A stretch of 64,000 nucleotides of DNA. Source: Andrena cerasifolii (taxonomy: Eukaryota > Arthropoda > Insecta > Hymenoptera > Andrenidae). Both the position numbers and the translations under genes were made by a program. The notes beneath the pieces are model-generated. The model had not been told where the DNA came from. It saw only the letters and a program-made list of their open reading frames with translations, and did not search any database. The stretch lies in assembly GCF_050908995.1 (NCBI RefSeq), contig NC_135120.1:8135433-8199432 (forward strand), in the 5' to 3' direction. Below, in pieces: positions 12,150 through 24,962 of this stretch. Every line of letters begins with the position of its first letter. Positions within the stretch are counted from its first letter, which is position 1.

Positions 12150-14531
12150 TTAACAACCGCAGGGATCAGTTTCCACGAATATCCTCCGCGCAAGATATGG
12201 AAATCAAGTTTCATCGATAGTTGGCACTGTTCGCGCTGTCGATCATTCATGCCTCGCGAAGGGACCTATTTCGCTGGTGAACGAAAAAAATGTTGCGGAC
12301 CTATTGTTCCGCGAAGTTAAACAAGCCCGCCCAGCGGAATTACATCGATCCAATATTTCGTGGAACAACAACCAATAATGCTCGGCACACGTACCCCGGC
12401 ACCGAATCACTTCAATTCCACGCGTGGATGATCGCTTGACGGTAGCCTCTGCTTTGCCGCCGAAAAAACTGCGCACACCCAACGCTCCGCGAATGTAAGC
12501 AAGAACAGCCATCCCGGCTGCGATAATCCACATGCTTCCCCCTGAATCAACAATGCCGAAAACTATACACGCTCTGCGGGAAAGCACGCACCGCATACCG
12601 AGCCGCTCGAAAACACAATCACGTATTCAATGAAACAGCGATCCTCTCGAAGAATTCCCTTACGAAACTTTCCAGCTTTTCATTTCCCAGCAGCCACGTT
12701 CTTCCGCGATCTACCAGCCCCACTCGATCCTCGGGACACGGCCTCCGCCTCTTCCCCCGGGGAACAAAAGGGAGTTTCTTGCCGCGGCGCCGCGAGCCGG
12801 ACGCGCTAGCCTCTATCCCGCAACCGAGCCGCCGGTGGCGTGGCCGTTCTGACGCGACGCAACAAATTCGCGGGGCGATGGCCCGGAAGCACGAAAGCTT
12901 TAATTACTTTCGCGCGGCCTGCACACGCGCGGGTTCGCCAAGTTGCTCGGGGCCGGATACATTGCAATTTCCGGGGCGAGGTTTCGGCCGCGGAGCTGTT
13001 CTCGGGCGTACGCGCGATTGGAAAGCCCGTTCTCCGAGCCCCGCTGAGAACAACGAGCTGTAATTTGCACGTAAATCGACGAGTATTTCCCGGCCAGCTG
13101 CCCGTCTACGTCATTCCGCTCGGGCCGAGGGACGGAATTGAAAAAGGGCGTTCTTCCATTTCGACAATCGGCAGCAGACCTAAGGGACCGATAGCCTCGA
13201 TCGATGTAATCATCGAGATCCATCGCGGATCTTCGGGATCCCGTTTCCTGTTTCTCGTCCTCTTCCAGTCGCTGCCTAAGATACGAAGCAGGAAGGTTGC
13301 TAAGGAGCGTTGCTTTCGAAGCAGTACCACCCTGTGTCGCCTTTCAGGAGAGCTAGGTTAATTATTCTAAAATTCTGATTCCCGCGAAACTCAAGCTGCA
13401 GCGAGGATGATTCCAAAAGGATCCCAGATTTTATTACAGACGCGGAGCGAACGGGGGATATGATTCTCTCGAGCGTTCCGCTTTAAGTTTGCAAAGAGGC
13501 TGGGAGAATATCTCGGTTTCCAGGCGTGTGCTCTCGCGTAGATGGATACCAGAGGATCGGAGTGTGCGCAGGTAAATACAGGTGTGCAGCCGCGGTGCAC
13601 CAACAGAGCGGAGCGTGCATACACGCTGCCCGGACGGCTGTTCGTCATCCGTGGCTGGTCTTTTGTCAGAATAAATCCAACGCGTCTCTTTCGGCTGGCG
13701 CTCCGCGCCGCCCGCATGGATTTTTCCCCGCGGCCTCTAATGAAAAAAGATTTAAGTCGAAGACTCGCTCGTCCGCGCGAACGCTTTTCACGGCTGTTCA
13801 GCGAAGACGGAGGAAAGAAGGGAAGCATTTGCAGCGGTTCGGAAGCTAAAATTACACGAGACGAATACGTTTCGAGTCGAACGAGCGCCGATCAGATTTG
13901 CTTAATTAAAACTGGAAACATCGACGATGCATATTCAATTACTACCCACCCCCTCCCCCCCCACCCCGCGGGGGATGTAATTAGAAGCGGGAGCGCTGAT
14001 GAACTTAAAACGAACTCGTTACCGTCAAGTCGACCGTTTCGATTCTGGATATAACTCGTAAGTATGCAGAGCGAGCAGCAATTATATTCCGTTGCAAGTT
14101 ACCATCCAACTTTTTCCACCTTCTCCCCCGCTATGCCGTTTAAATAGCGAGTCAATTAATTCCCGCAAGTTCATTAGCTTGGTAGAGAATAATTAAATTC
14201 GGCGTCGGACTCGCTTTGTGCGGAGGAAACGAACCCAATACCGCCCCCCCTCCACCGTTGCCTGAAGTAAATTCGATATCGGGGATAAACATAGCGACAA
14301 GCTTGAAAGGTGCTCGGGACTATTCCGATCGGATCGAAATTCGCGTGTAAACTTGATCCACGCCCAGCGCTGTAGCGATAACGAAGTAACGAAACGCTAA
14401 ATGCGGAGTAGGTAGGCACCTACTAATTCCCATTAGCGGGTTGCCTAAGAAAAGACCACGTGCCATTCGTAGCACTATCCTTAATGGAGAAGAATTCCAA
14501 ATCAATGGAACAACGGATAGCTCTTCCATGG
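12150..14531. other. GC-rich non-coding DNA, no gene recognised
   Basis: Contains overlapping two-strand open frames without domain signal, and a C-rich run near 13940-13970 (CCACCCCCTCCCCCCCCACC). Nothing else could be supported. Confidence 0.5.
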
Positions 14532-14624
14532 TAGGGTAGACCGGGGGCGATAGTAACAGGGGGGAGGGGAGTGTAAGGCGCTAAATATCTCAAAGCATGT
14601 AATAGAAATTAATACCAATTTGGA

Positions 14625-15150
14625 AATATAATCAAATATAATGAAATATAATCAATCATTGGAAAGGGCCCAACACAGGTTCCTGCGGTTTGCAGCTCGG
14701 GTTTTAGGTAATCCTATGAGGCTTGACGATTGCGACTGTGGTCCTATCCTGAGCTCGTTAGGACGTTCCTCCTTATCGAATCGTAGGACAGCTAAAGACT
14801 TATCATTTTTCTACAAGATCGTCAATAATTTAACTGACTGCCCGGAATTAGTAGGGCCGACTAGAAACCTGCGGAGGCGGCCCCTTTTCGATTCCAGGTT
14901 GCCGGTGTATAATCATTGGGCAGTAGACCCACTGAACAGAGCCATGAGCAGTGCGAATGAACTCTTAGAAAACTGTGACCTATTTACCTGTTCACTAGAG
15001 TCAATAAGAATAATAATAACTAGTTCACAGTTACGGAACCGTCTTCCGTAGCTTTAATGTTATCAACTGTCTGATTCATGTTATTGTTACCCCTATTTTG
15101 TATTTCTATGGGCTTTCCCGTTCATATAAATAAATAATAATAATAATAAT
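14625..15150 (+). mobile_element. 5'-truncated LINE (I/Jockey-like non-LTR retrotransposon), 3' end
   Basis: The 3' part of a reverse-transcriptase ORF is followed by a short UTR ending in CTTTCCCGTTCATATAAATA and a (TAA)n tail at about 15126-15150. TAA tails are typical of I-type elements. A similar 3' motif is found on the minus strand at 38063-38100, which shows one LINE family at two sites. The 5' boundary is approximate and the target duplication is uncertain. Confidence 0.75.
14641..15051 (+). pseudogene. C-terminal fragment of LINE reverse-transcriptase ORF
   Basis: 136 codons. The start LERAQHRFLRFAARVLG matches the conserved block after the reverse-transcriptase thumb in Jockey/I-type ORF2 proteins. 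Then come RRTAKDLSFFYKIVNN, RRRPLFDSRLPVYNH, a SSANELLENCDLFTCS block and a short tail ending RNRLP. These are the usual features of the very C-terminus of such proteins. The polymerase palm with its catalytic Asp residues is absent, so the fragment cannot be active. No frameshift is seen, which suggests a fairly recent 5'-truncated insertion. Confidence 0.75.
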
Positions 15151-15868
15151 TTTGGATATACGATGAACAATGGCATTTGGAATACACACGTCTATGTCCT
15201 AGGAATACAAATACGCAATGGACATTGATAGTGAAGGAAATAACTTTTCGATACCCTAAAGTAACTTTTTCTTACTGACTTAAAATTGTAATATAAACAC
15301 TGCCTTTGCAAGTATGTGCCTTTTCGATTTATTAGTCTGTAATTGGACCTTCTTTAAAGCAGCACTGATCGTTACTTAGAACTTTTATGCGTCTCGTTAG
15401 TCGAAATTCATAATTGAAGTTCAAAAGCATGGTCGGGGGCGATTGTAACATCGGCAATCGGGGTAGGTTGTATCGCAATAGAACCGAATGGTGACAAAGA
15501 AGGACAATATTATTGCCCTGTTTGCATGGAATCCTATAGCATAGCACAAGCACACAGATTTTACTTTCTTTCAATTATTACTATAATTTATATCAATAAA
15601 TATTTTAATTTTGTAAAGTTAAATTTGCGCTACTATCGACTGCGTACAGTGATCGACCCGGGGTCAGGGAGGGTTGTAACACTTCACACGCTTCTCATTT
15701 TTTATTAATAACTTGGATATTACTTGACACATAGCGAAACTGTTGCGACTCAATGATGCCAAGCAAGTAAGTAACATTTCCGTATAAGAGTTTTCGTTGT
15801 AAATGTAACAGTTCCCGCGTAATCGTATTGCAAAGTCAAAGTGGTGCTACCTCCCCCGGTCTACCCTA

Positions 15869-17401
15869 CGACGATATTTTTAAAAACATCCCTTTCGGAT
15901 CTACGATTCAAGCTACGATATATTAAAAACTGCCGCGTCTCACCTACGCGTCCGTTGGATTCCAACCCCTATTTCTAAATCCAATTAGTCGCCGGATGAG
16001 TCATTGTTTCGCGGATGCACGATTCGTCCCCGATTTTCCGAACGACTTGTAGCGCTTAATATCGGCCGGGCTTGGCGGGACATGCAGTTCGATTTTCCCC
16101 GACGCATTGTTCGTATCCCCGGTATTACTCGATTCGTTCCATTCCTCTGATCTTTACCCCCGCATTGCGCGCGGCCTTTTTATTATTACCGGGGGTTATT
16201 TATCGCCGCCGTTTCCCCCTCGCGAGTAAAACCCCCATTGTGCCCCACCGACGTCGCTGCTCGGCTACGTTATTTATAATGATTACCGTATCTTGGGCTC
16301 CGGCTAGACCCGCTCCCACTATCAGCGGGCGGGATAGTAGCGCGATCGCACCTGCTACTGATCTTCTGCCAACCGGTGAAATATAAATTTGATGACGACA
16401 CCGTCGCCGCTCCGTGTGACGCGGGGCCTTCGACATTACGTACACGGGGGAAGCTTGTACCAGGAGGGCGCAGCTTCTCGTGGATATTAAATTCCTCCGG
16501 CCCGAATTTCCACCCTCGGAGCGGGCGTCCATCATTTTTCAATTCGCCTTTCGACGGGATAGAATTTAACGTAATTCGAAGCGCACGCGTTATTGCGGCC
16601 GCCCACGTGCCACTGGGGCGCGTTCAATAGAGGTAAGCTCGAGCGCTAGTACTGCTTGAAGCGCGGCTTTTCTGTAAGAAGAGAAGGAGAAGGGGAGATC
16701 TAGAAGAGCTAGAATAAATACACAGGCGGTAGGCGCCAAAGGGAAATTCGATTCAACCGAATCTAACAGAGATCTTCTTAATTACTCGTAACCAAAAGTC
16801 AATGCGGTAGCCTCCGAGGAACCATCAGCTCGAATTAACGTGCACGCGTTCACAGGCCTTCGTTGCACTCACGATGGCGAAAGAAGAAGGAAGGGAAAGA
16901 GAGAGATGTCTAAGAGCCGGTCCAGCGTACCCCAGCATTTCAACGGGCGAAGAAAGACGCGAGGCGTTGAGGAAAGATTATTAACAAAGCCGGGCACCGG
17001 TCATTACTTCCGGCCGCGGACCATTTACGTGATCACAATTACATGTATTTACGACGCGGCAGCTGCACCGTAATTTCGTCGGCCGCGCGTCCGAACCGAA
17101 TTAGGAACGATGAATATTATTTTTACCGGGTTTCAATTTAATAACCTATCAGAGCCGAACCGGAAACCGGTCGTGATCGGCTAATATAGTGGGGTGGTAC
17201 GATGCAACCTCCCCACTCAACACAGCCCGCACTTTGGGTAAACACGGTTGCAGTGTTGAGTAGCAGGATTTAAATTTCGAATTTGTTGCATCAAATTGCA
17301 TTTTCTAAGCGATTTCTTGGCATTCGGAGCTACTGGTGCCATTCTGATTATTCAGAACGATCTATAGAAGATTCTGTGAGCGTCTCCCGGGCGTAGGGAG
17401 T
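15869..17401. other. Non-coding DNA, no gene recognised
   Basis: GC-balanced DNA. A small hairpin word (CTCAACAC ... GTGTTGAG) occurs around 17215-17265. No transposon ends or coding signal was seen. Confidence 0.45.
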
Positions 17402-17409
17402 ACATATAG

Positions 17410-18083
17410 CAGTGTTTCCCAACCTTTTTTAGCCGCGATCCTCTTTTATAATATTAAAAAAGATGTATAAAAGAAATTGTTATGTTAAACGATTTTATTA
17501 AAAATGGACTAAAAACTAAATTAAAATGCAATAAAAACTGAAAAATAATTATTTTCTTGTACTAAAATTTCGATGGTGATATACTACGAACGCCTGCAAA
17601 GTTTCAGTTTTACTATTCGTACATACGCGACGGATTATTTTCGGTAATCGCGATGCGACTAGCGTCCCGAACGCAGTGGCTTTTTGTCGTTTTCGTAAAG
17701 AACGCGAGTGACTGATTTCAAGTCGTTTGGATTTGTGGTTATGGGTTATATTTATTGATGATTGGGTAATTTTTTCACTGCCTCCAGGGTTAATTTTTTT
17801 TTTAAATATTACATATTTTAAATATTTCAAGACAATTGGATAGTTGAAAGTGGGTTAAATTTGAGTTGCCAGATTTGAACCATACATATATCAAACAAAC
17901 CCACAAACAGAGGATCGAAGCCCATATAAGGTCAAGAAAATTTATTAAGGTAAAGAAAACACATTAAAAATAGGTATTTCAGTATATAACTCTAATTTAA
18001 TAATATTAAAAAAATAATAATAATAAAAACCACCGTGACGACCACCCAGAAAACGCTTCGCGACCTCAGGTTGGCAACCACTG
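17410..18083. mobile_element. hAT-type non-autonomous element (674 bp)
   Basis: Inverted ends CAGTGTTTCCCAACCT on the left and, reverse-complemented, CAGTGGTTGCCAACCT on the right, followed by CGCGA-type subterminal sequence. Flanks are ACATATAG (17402-17409) and ACATATAA (18084-18091), an 8-bp target duplication with one mismatch. CAGTGGTTCCCAACCT ends plus 8-bp duplications are the classic hAT pattern. The interior is AT-rich with no transposase frame. Confidence 0.88.
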
Positions 18084-18091
18084 ACATATAA

Positions 18092-19316
18092 AGAGTACGA
18101 ACGAAATAGTAAACTACCTAATTTGGAAGAAGTTTGAAAATAATTTGAGAACATGGAATCGCTTTTCTCTGTTAGTCCTTTTTAGTGCTCCGGCGCACGA
18201 TCCAACAGTAAATAAACCGAAATTGTACTTGTTCACGCAAGGAAGGTTTAGCGGGTCGGTTTTATTATTAAAAAAGAGCTCGGGTAGCCATCCAGACAGA
18301 TATATTATCGAAACATCGCGGCATGAAGGACGGAACTATTTTCCACGCAATAAATAGGTCGGAAGGTCGGGCGGCGGGTGGATTTTGTCGGCTCTGCGGC
18401 CGTTCGTAATCCAACACAGCCAATATTCTCGGTCGCAATTATTCTTCGATAAAGCGGATTTAATCGGCGATCACGAAGTGTTGGCGCCGAAGTGTGTACG
18501 ATGCATTCAATCCGCATTTTGGCCCGTTCCCATGCACCATCGCGAACCGGGGCTAATATAAAAACGAGCGCCCAGCCACCTGCGCGATATATGTACGAAG
18601 CGTGGAAAATCAGTCCCCCGTATCCTCGCCGATGTCCAGGCATTGTGCAACATTTCTCTCCTATTTTTTCCCCCCCTCTGTTTCGTGATTCTGTACGCGT
18701 GAATCAATACACGGGCCGGGGCACGGCCGGCGATTATAGGGGTAGCGAGCGTGTTTGTCGTTGACGTAATTCAAGTTAAATACGTGTGCAGTGTACACAG
18801 CGCTGCATGATCGAAATCGTCAGGATCGTAGGCCGACGTGACGGACAAAACTTTTGATTATTCAACTGTAGGATATCGGAGTGGATGTGGAGTCTTTTTC
18901 GTCTTCAACCCCTCCGTGTTACCTACTCTTTGTATTAATTCCGGTCAAGCTCCGTTGCAATATCTCGCGTAGATTGTGGGACGCTCATCCCCGACGGCTA
19001 CCGCGCGCTGTTTAGAATGTAAGTAATAAATAACGGCGTAATTACATAACAGGGGAACGTTGCTGGATACCATGCTGCTCCCTCCAAACTCTGAAAGTTC
19101 CGCGTCTAATGAAATGGAACCTGCCCTCGGTGTATTCTGAAAAACTCACCCCAAAAGTAAAGAGGAAATGCTTCGCTGGCTACACTTTTCATATTCGGTT
19201 TTTTCCCTGTTTCAGATACTACGGGAAACGAAGCTGCGGTCCGTGCATTCGACAATCGAGTGTGTACCTACGTTGCTCGGTATGAGATCGCGCAAATAAG
19301 GGAAATTATTCGTATT
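18092..19316. other. Non-coding DNA, no gene recognised
   Basis: Mixed AT- and GC-rich sequence without domain-bearing frames or repeat ends. Confidence 0.45.
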
Positions 19317-19318
19317 TA

Positions 19319-20549
19319 GGGTAAGTCAGGGTGAGATGGTCGTACGGGAGAGATGGGCAGTGACAGTATTTTGTTATAGACAAGCAACATTCTTAGTTAA
19401 AGCTGTTGGAATAGAACGTTTTTAAAGGTTTGTAAATCCACTGTGAAATTTAAGCTAGTGCTTCAAAATGTTTGATCTATGTTTTGGTCATTTTGTTTGA
19501 GTTATTTATGCTGAATATTTTTAGTTCTCAAGATGTATTTTCGATAGTGTATTGTTTACAGTGTTTTTAACCGTAAAGTATTCAGGGTTCCGTTTGTTAG
19601 TCTAAGTGAAATGGGAATGATCATCTTATCAGGGCTTTAAGGGAGGGATGATCAATTTTTGTCCGGGAGAGATGGGCATAGCTGTATTTGATGTAATTTC
19701 AGATATTTTGAAGGTTGTTTTTTAGGTATAGCCTAGAATGGTCCTAGCAATGATCCCGGTCCATCTAATATGGTCTTTACTAATTTGAAACCGAATGTAC
19801 ACTTGAATCAACCAAGTACCACGGGTCTTGCTGCTGAAATTGATGGAGAACGTACGCCAACCCAAGTTTTGGAAGATATCGTTCCTGCGCCGCTCAAAAC
19901 TTCCCTACTCGGAATCGCGTCAAACAACCGGGAAAATTATTAACGTCGCAAACACATATTAACACTCGAAAAATGAGTGACAGGGCAAAGGCGGAAAAAT
20001 AATTAAAACAACAAAAGTCCTCTAAGAAAATAAAATTTCGCAATAAATGTGATTCCGTTCAAGAGTCTGCCTTTGACATTAATAATTGCAGAGGATGCGG
20101 AGAAAATTATTTATAAAAAAAAAGAAGACTGGCTAAGATGTAAATTACGTGGTTATTGGGCCCATGAAAATTGTACAGCGTTTGGCACTCTGTGTCCAAC
20201 ATGCGGATTAGACGACTCACAGCAAAAGCCCATACAAGTTTTGAGCGGGCAGAAACAAAAGTGGACGAAAACTAGAAAGGATCTGTGATGACTAGGTAAG
20301 ATCCACAACTCGTTAGCCTGAAAGGTAGGTATTCCCATCTCTCTCGGACATTAAAGGAGAGATGAGCAATGCCACTTTTTTTTCATTTGTGAAATTTGTG
20401 TATTAAATAATAATTTTTCGTTTATTGATATTAACGAATATGCAGACAAATGATTGACGTTTTGTTCTGCATCATTTTCGCTTTATTTCAAATAGGTTGG
20501 CTATAGGAGGCTCCAAACGAAAATACGACCATCTCACCCGGACTTACCC
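19319..20549 (+). mobile_element. Pogo-like transposon, decayed (1231 bp)
   Basis: TA at 19317-19318 and 20550-20551 flanks 26-bp inverted ends with one mismatch, starting GGGTAAGTC(A/C)GGGTGAGATG and continuing GTCGTA. The end word (GAGATGG(T/G)C) recurs at about 19361, 19646, 19668 and 20359. It contains a frameshifted 3' part of a pogo-family transposase, on the plus strand. The 5' part, including the DDE catalytic domain, is missing. Confidence 0.88.
19780..20288 (+). pseudogene. Pogo-family transposase C-terminal remnant with zinc finger
   Basis: Three reading frames must be joined, so this is a pseudogene. Near 19848 ERTPTQVLEDIVPAPL resembles the Pro-rich stretch that follows the DDE domain in pogo/jerky-type transposases. 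Near 20075 CRGCGENY supplies a Cys-x2-Cys pair. After a frameshift in a run of A at about 20116, KKKEDWLRC, then GYWAHENC and TLCPTCG follow. The W-A-H-E-x-C signature with two Cys-x2-Cys pairs is the C-terminal finger common in insect pogo-like proteins; one expected Cys after WLRC is Arg-like here. Confidence 0.7.
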
Positions 20550-20551
20550 TA

Positions 20552-23500
20552 ATCATAACTTCGATCTCTAATTTTATATTCCGCATAGACGCGACTGTTG
20601 GTTCCAATGAAGCTGCGAGGCTGTGTGTTTAAAGATCAACAGAGGTCCGCGGGATGCACGCGATCTTTCAGGGCCATTGCTGCAGAACACGAGATTGTAC
20701 TGTGGTTCCGTTATTGGTGAGGCTGTTTCAAAGTCAATTGACTGTCTGGAGGTTGTAGCTTCTCCGAGGGCAGGGGAGGTGAGACTAGAATTTTCGTCGG
20801 GTGGGTTCTTTATCCGATAGCTTTGTGTCTTGGTTAAGTTAGCAGCTAGAGGGAAACCGATACTTCCACCCCGAGAGAACAAGTACCCTCGCTTTATCAC
20901 GATGGCCCCGATAATACCGTGCTCCGTTAGAACCTGAACAAACGGTAGCTTGTTATGTTAATCGGCTCTTCATCGACCGGCCGAACCTATTCACCTGTGA
21001 ACGCGGTTATGCAACGAGATCGTAGTCTGACGACGTTATTAGGGGCACGTAGGAATGCGAACTATCAAGCACATGCTTCCGAGGGCATTTTTAATGGCGC
21101 GCGATCATCATCTCGCCACTCGTTTGCGTAAGCGTATCTACTAGCTTCCCCCCCGAGGAATCTGAAGCCATCCACGGCTATCGATTTAATCTTCCGATAC
21201 ACGGTGCGAAATTGAAGCATCTAGAATCTAGACTCTACGTAGACACTTGTCCCACGTCCCCATCGTCAAATACGTGAAGTGAATGTCGAGGGGAGCAACG
21301 CGAAAGAAGAAAAGCACTACCTAATTCGCACGTTTGTCCTGGCGCAGAAATGCTCTCGAAACTGCCACCCTATCGACTCCAATCCACGCTCCCCGAGAGG
21401 CTTTGCATTCTGATCAGAGAGCTCGAAAACACTTCATTGGAATGCCGAAGAAAGTTCCCCACTTCCGGAGCATTTACCCAGAGGAGCAGCAACTTTTATT
21501 CCTCTGCATCTCGATGGCCAGGTGTCTAGGCATCAGCAGCAGATACCGAATCGAGGAGCCGCCTACGTGTTTCTGCTTCGTCAAAAATGCATGCACGCTG
21601 CGCCGGCTCGCCTTCGGAATTAATATCCCTCCCCGTTTCGTTCAATCAATCCTTTAAACCGCGCGTGACCACGGTATGGGCCGCCACGCTATATTTCAGA
21701 CGTTTCCACCGTAACCCGAGACCCGGGGCGTTCTAACTGTCCCACTGTTGCCTGGAACGCTCGCGTAAACGTCCAAAGGTGCTCGGAGCTCTTTCGATAC
21801 CAAATTGTGTGTAAAGAGTGAAACGTGGCCGCGTCGAGTTTCACGGAAACCCCACGTGTCCCCCGAGTAACTGCGGAACGAGTTTAAAAACCCGTACAAT
21901 GCGCAACGGAGATCCGAGCTGTCGCGATCCCTATAAAGTTACAATACCACCCCCCGTGTTCCTTTTCTTTTTCCCCTGGCCCCGTTCACTCCATCGGAAA
22001 AGCTCCAACGTCCCGCCACTTAGACATTATTACCTGCATCTTTCATCGTCGTAATGACCGATCTTGTTACCTCGTTCTTACGTGGACCGGCCCCGTCTAA
22101 TAGGAAACTAAGCCCCGTGGAATTAAAGTACTTGCGCCGATTACCATAAATGCATCCTTGCTTGCGCAGCAGATGGGGAGGATCCGGGGGCAGGCTTAGG
22201 CGCATTAACGTCTTAATGCCGTGCAATCGACTCTATCACGCGCGACAAATGTTTGCCCGGGACCGCAGGGTGGTCGGGGCCAGCGGGAGCTCGAACTTCC
22301 GTGTCCGTCGGTTTAGCATAAATTTCGATACAGCCGAGCGCGGACGTGACCGCAAAGAATTTCGCGGGACGAACCACAAGACCGCGGGTAGTCGGCCGTC
22401 CCATCGGACGAGTTGTTTTTGGGGGATACGATAAGACGGACGGCATACGTGCAGCACACGAATGGCAGCAGCTGCGCGTGCCTCGAATGTTTAACCCGCT
22501 TAAGGCCCCCGCACAATCGTACGGATCGCGTTTTGAACGGGGAGCGCGACCGGCGGCATTCGCCCCCTGCCAACGAATTGGCCCGAGCAGGGCCCATATT
22601 TAATCAACATTCGCCCCCCACTCCACACCCCTTTCACTGGCTCCTGCAGGGGTTTCAAACCACCCCGCTTGCTGTTCGGCCCCCTTCAACGGGCCACGAT
22701 AGCTGTCACCGCTGCTGCTGGGACAATACCGAGTTTGTTTCCTGGTGTTAACCGACATCGAGCACTATGGGCCACTAGACTGGGATCAACAGTTTTGGGT
22801 GGACTCCGAAAGTACTTGTATACCGAGGACGGCATGAGAGAGGGTTGCTGGAGGCTGGCCCGCTCAGATACGGTTTACCGTTGGAGAAGATCGTGATACA
22901 AGAAGCAGAGAGGCAGGAAGCTTGAATTGCTAGTTACAGAATTAATATTCAATGTTGTGGGAACAAACAGACCGGGTGTCCGGATGCCTCCATCCGCTTC
23001 GTTATGTAAATGACGAAGACGCCCGGCGCTAATAAATCCTTGAAGTAAAAGTTGCCGTCGCGTTATTTTAATAAATCCTCCCCGGGAGGATTCGAGCGCA
23101 GGCTTGAGTAACACGAAGACGGAAATACACTGAAACGGAGTCCGAAGCGAATAAACAAGTGGCCACTCGGAGGATAATACGAGAGATCTCGCTAATTTGC
23201 GATTTCTCCAGCGGTGGACCAGCATCGCTCCTCCGGAGCGGAACATCCATTAACGCGGAACAACCTCTCGAGTCCGCGCCGCCGATTCCACGTTACAGCG
23301 GCATCCAATTAAGGACCAACGCGAAGAATTTTCGAGTTTTCAGGGGTATTACGGTTCGTTAGGAAAGCGGTCAGCTCCTCGTTACGGGGATGGAACTCGA
23401 TGACCCGAGGAGCCACGCACCCGGAGCATCTAGGATTGCGTCATCGATTCCCTGGATGATATTGCGATGCTTTCGCAATGATCACGGACGGCAGATGGCG

Positions 23501-24331
23501 AATTAAAGAGCAAAGCCAATTGACGCGCGAGAGTGACATCCTCTTAAATATATTGTACCGTGCCGGAGCTAATAATATTTCCTTTAGGGAAGAACTTTTC
23601 TCTTAAGGTGCAAGATGTCGATAGAGTACGCGGGAAGCTCTGCCGCATTTCTTATGCAACCGCTAAGAGGGAACACGTTCGATTGAATTGAAAGTGTTGC
23701 GAAAATGTTTTCGTTCGCTTCCCGCGGATAGGAAAGGTGGTTTCATTACTCGCGGCTCCTTTCGGTTTCGATTTACCAGCGATACCATCTCCGCGTGACG
23801 CAATCTCGCGATACCTACACAGCAGGATGGGACGCTCTAGGTAACACAATGTCATCCGTTAACAAGCTACGTTCCTGTTGCCAGCGCAATTTACCGTTCG
23901 AAACTCGCAGATAGTAATTGCGCTGCTTATCTTTGCTGATTAAACTTTACTCCGCGAAGCGACATCCACTTATCAAGAAAGTGTTTCGAGTTTTCCCCCG
24001 GCAAGTTGAGTGCGCGTCCAATGAAAGTCGGGGCTGGCTAAAAGCAAAGTTCCCGAACCGTGCTACCAACGAGTTAGACTAATGTTCGTCCACGAGGCGG
24101 ACGCTCAAGACCTGGAAGTCTCCAAAAATCTCCACGTTGATACGACTTCGTGAACCCATTTAATCATCAGGCTACGCTTCGTATGGACGGCAACCGCAAC
24201 GTTGACAGTGTTCCAAGAAAACCCTACCGAATTCCATTACTCTCCGCGGAAAGTATGCTGCGATTATATCGATACCAGCCCTGGGAAATGAATTGATTGC
24301 CACAGTTACAGTATTCGAAACTGGGACACGT
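20552..24331. other. GC-balanced non-coding DNA, no gene recognised
   Basis: Open frames overlap on both strands and lack domains. No transposon ends seen. Confidence 0.5.
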
Positions 24332-24436
24332 ACAAGGGAAAGCCGCGACACATCTGGGACACGGATTTTGATGAATCTCGTGTATGCTGTAGCGTAGGTG
24401 TAGCAGACCAATATATGTCTCACATGTTGGGTCCAC
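24224..24436 (-). pseudogene. Unidentified Cys-rich reading frame, left copy
   Basis: I do not recognise the product. The frame starts DPTCETYIGLLHL and contains CPRCVAAFPCTC and then FEYCNC, a cluster of Cys pairs that could bind zinc. Its counterpart in the right arm (from about 24858 on the plus strand) reads DPTCETYIGLLHLQYNIYEI, then HQNLCPRC before diverging into stops. The two-copy similarity in the same frame hints that this was once coding sequence of a mobile element. Confidence 0.3.
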
Positions 24437-24962
24437 TATCCCAGAGTTTCCGAAATATTAATAAAAAAAAAATATTTATGCGTTGACGAACAGAAGCGAT
24501 AGCAAAGTTTATTGTAACGATGAATAGCGGCGCGTGTAAAGGGCAGGTTTCGCATCGGAACTTTGACCGGTTCCAATTTCTCACTGGGATCATTTTTTTT
24601 CTATAAATGTATTTTGTATTGTTTTATTCCTCAAAAGATAAAGTACTATTTTTTAAACTCTAAAATGACATTTATCGTAAAAACAAATGAAACAGTAAAA
24701 TTCACGACACCACATCTAATAAAAGATGTATGGCCACAGGTACATTTTTTGTTCTAATTTCAGGTGGAAATTGCACCTGATTTACATTTAGAAAAATGTT
24801 TCTAGTGTCCGTAAACATCTTTTTTTTTATTAATATTTCGGAAACTCTGGGGTAGTGGACCCAACATGTGAGACATATATTGGTCTACTACATCTGCAAT
24901 ACAACATATATGAGATTCATCAAAATCTGTGTCCCAGATGTCGCGGCCTCCCCTTGTCAGAC
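24332..24962. repeat. Inverted repeat of an unidentified element (arms ~135 bp)
   Basis: Left arm about 24332-24472 and right arm about 24828-24962 are reverse complements at roughly 85% identity. They contain the shared words CGGAAACTCTGG, GTGGACCCAACATGTGAGAC and GATTCATCAAAATC. The outer limits fade rather than stop at a terminus. The spacer (24473-24827) is AT-rich. No target duplication found. The sequence outside each arm may be part of the same diverged element, so this could be two head-to-head copies rather than one foldback. Confidence 0.65.

Larger units (their letters stand above)
14534..15866. mobile_element. Pogo/Tc1-mariner-like element with GGGTAGACCGGGGG ends (1333 bp), interrupted by a LINE
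   Basis: TA at 14532-14533 and 15867-15868 flanks inverted ends that begin GGGTAGACCGGGGG on both sides (14 identical bases, then partial similarity). The word GGGCGAT(A/T)GTAACA from the left end recurs near 15430 and, degraded, near 15670 and 15800. No transposase is readable. A LINE fragment with a TAA tail occupies 14625-15150, so about 800 bases belong to the element itself. Superfamily is inferred from TA target and GGG termini. Confidence 0.7.

Noticed and set aside
12840..13361. 173-codon open frame, plus strand
   Set aside because: No domain, and overlapping frames of similar size on the minus strand.
13542..14054. 170-codon open frame, plus strand
   Set aside because: Mirrored by a 145-codon minus-strand frame; composition only.
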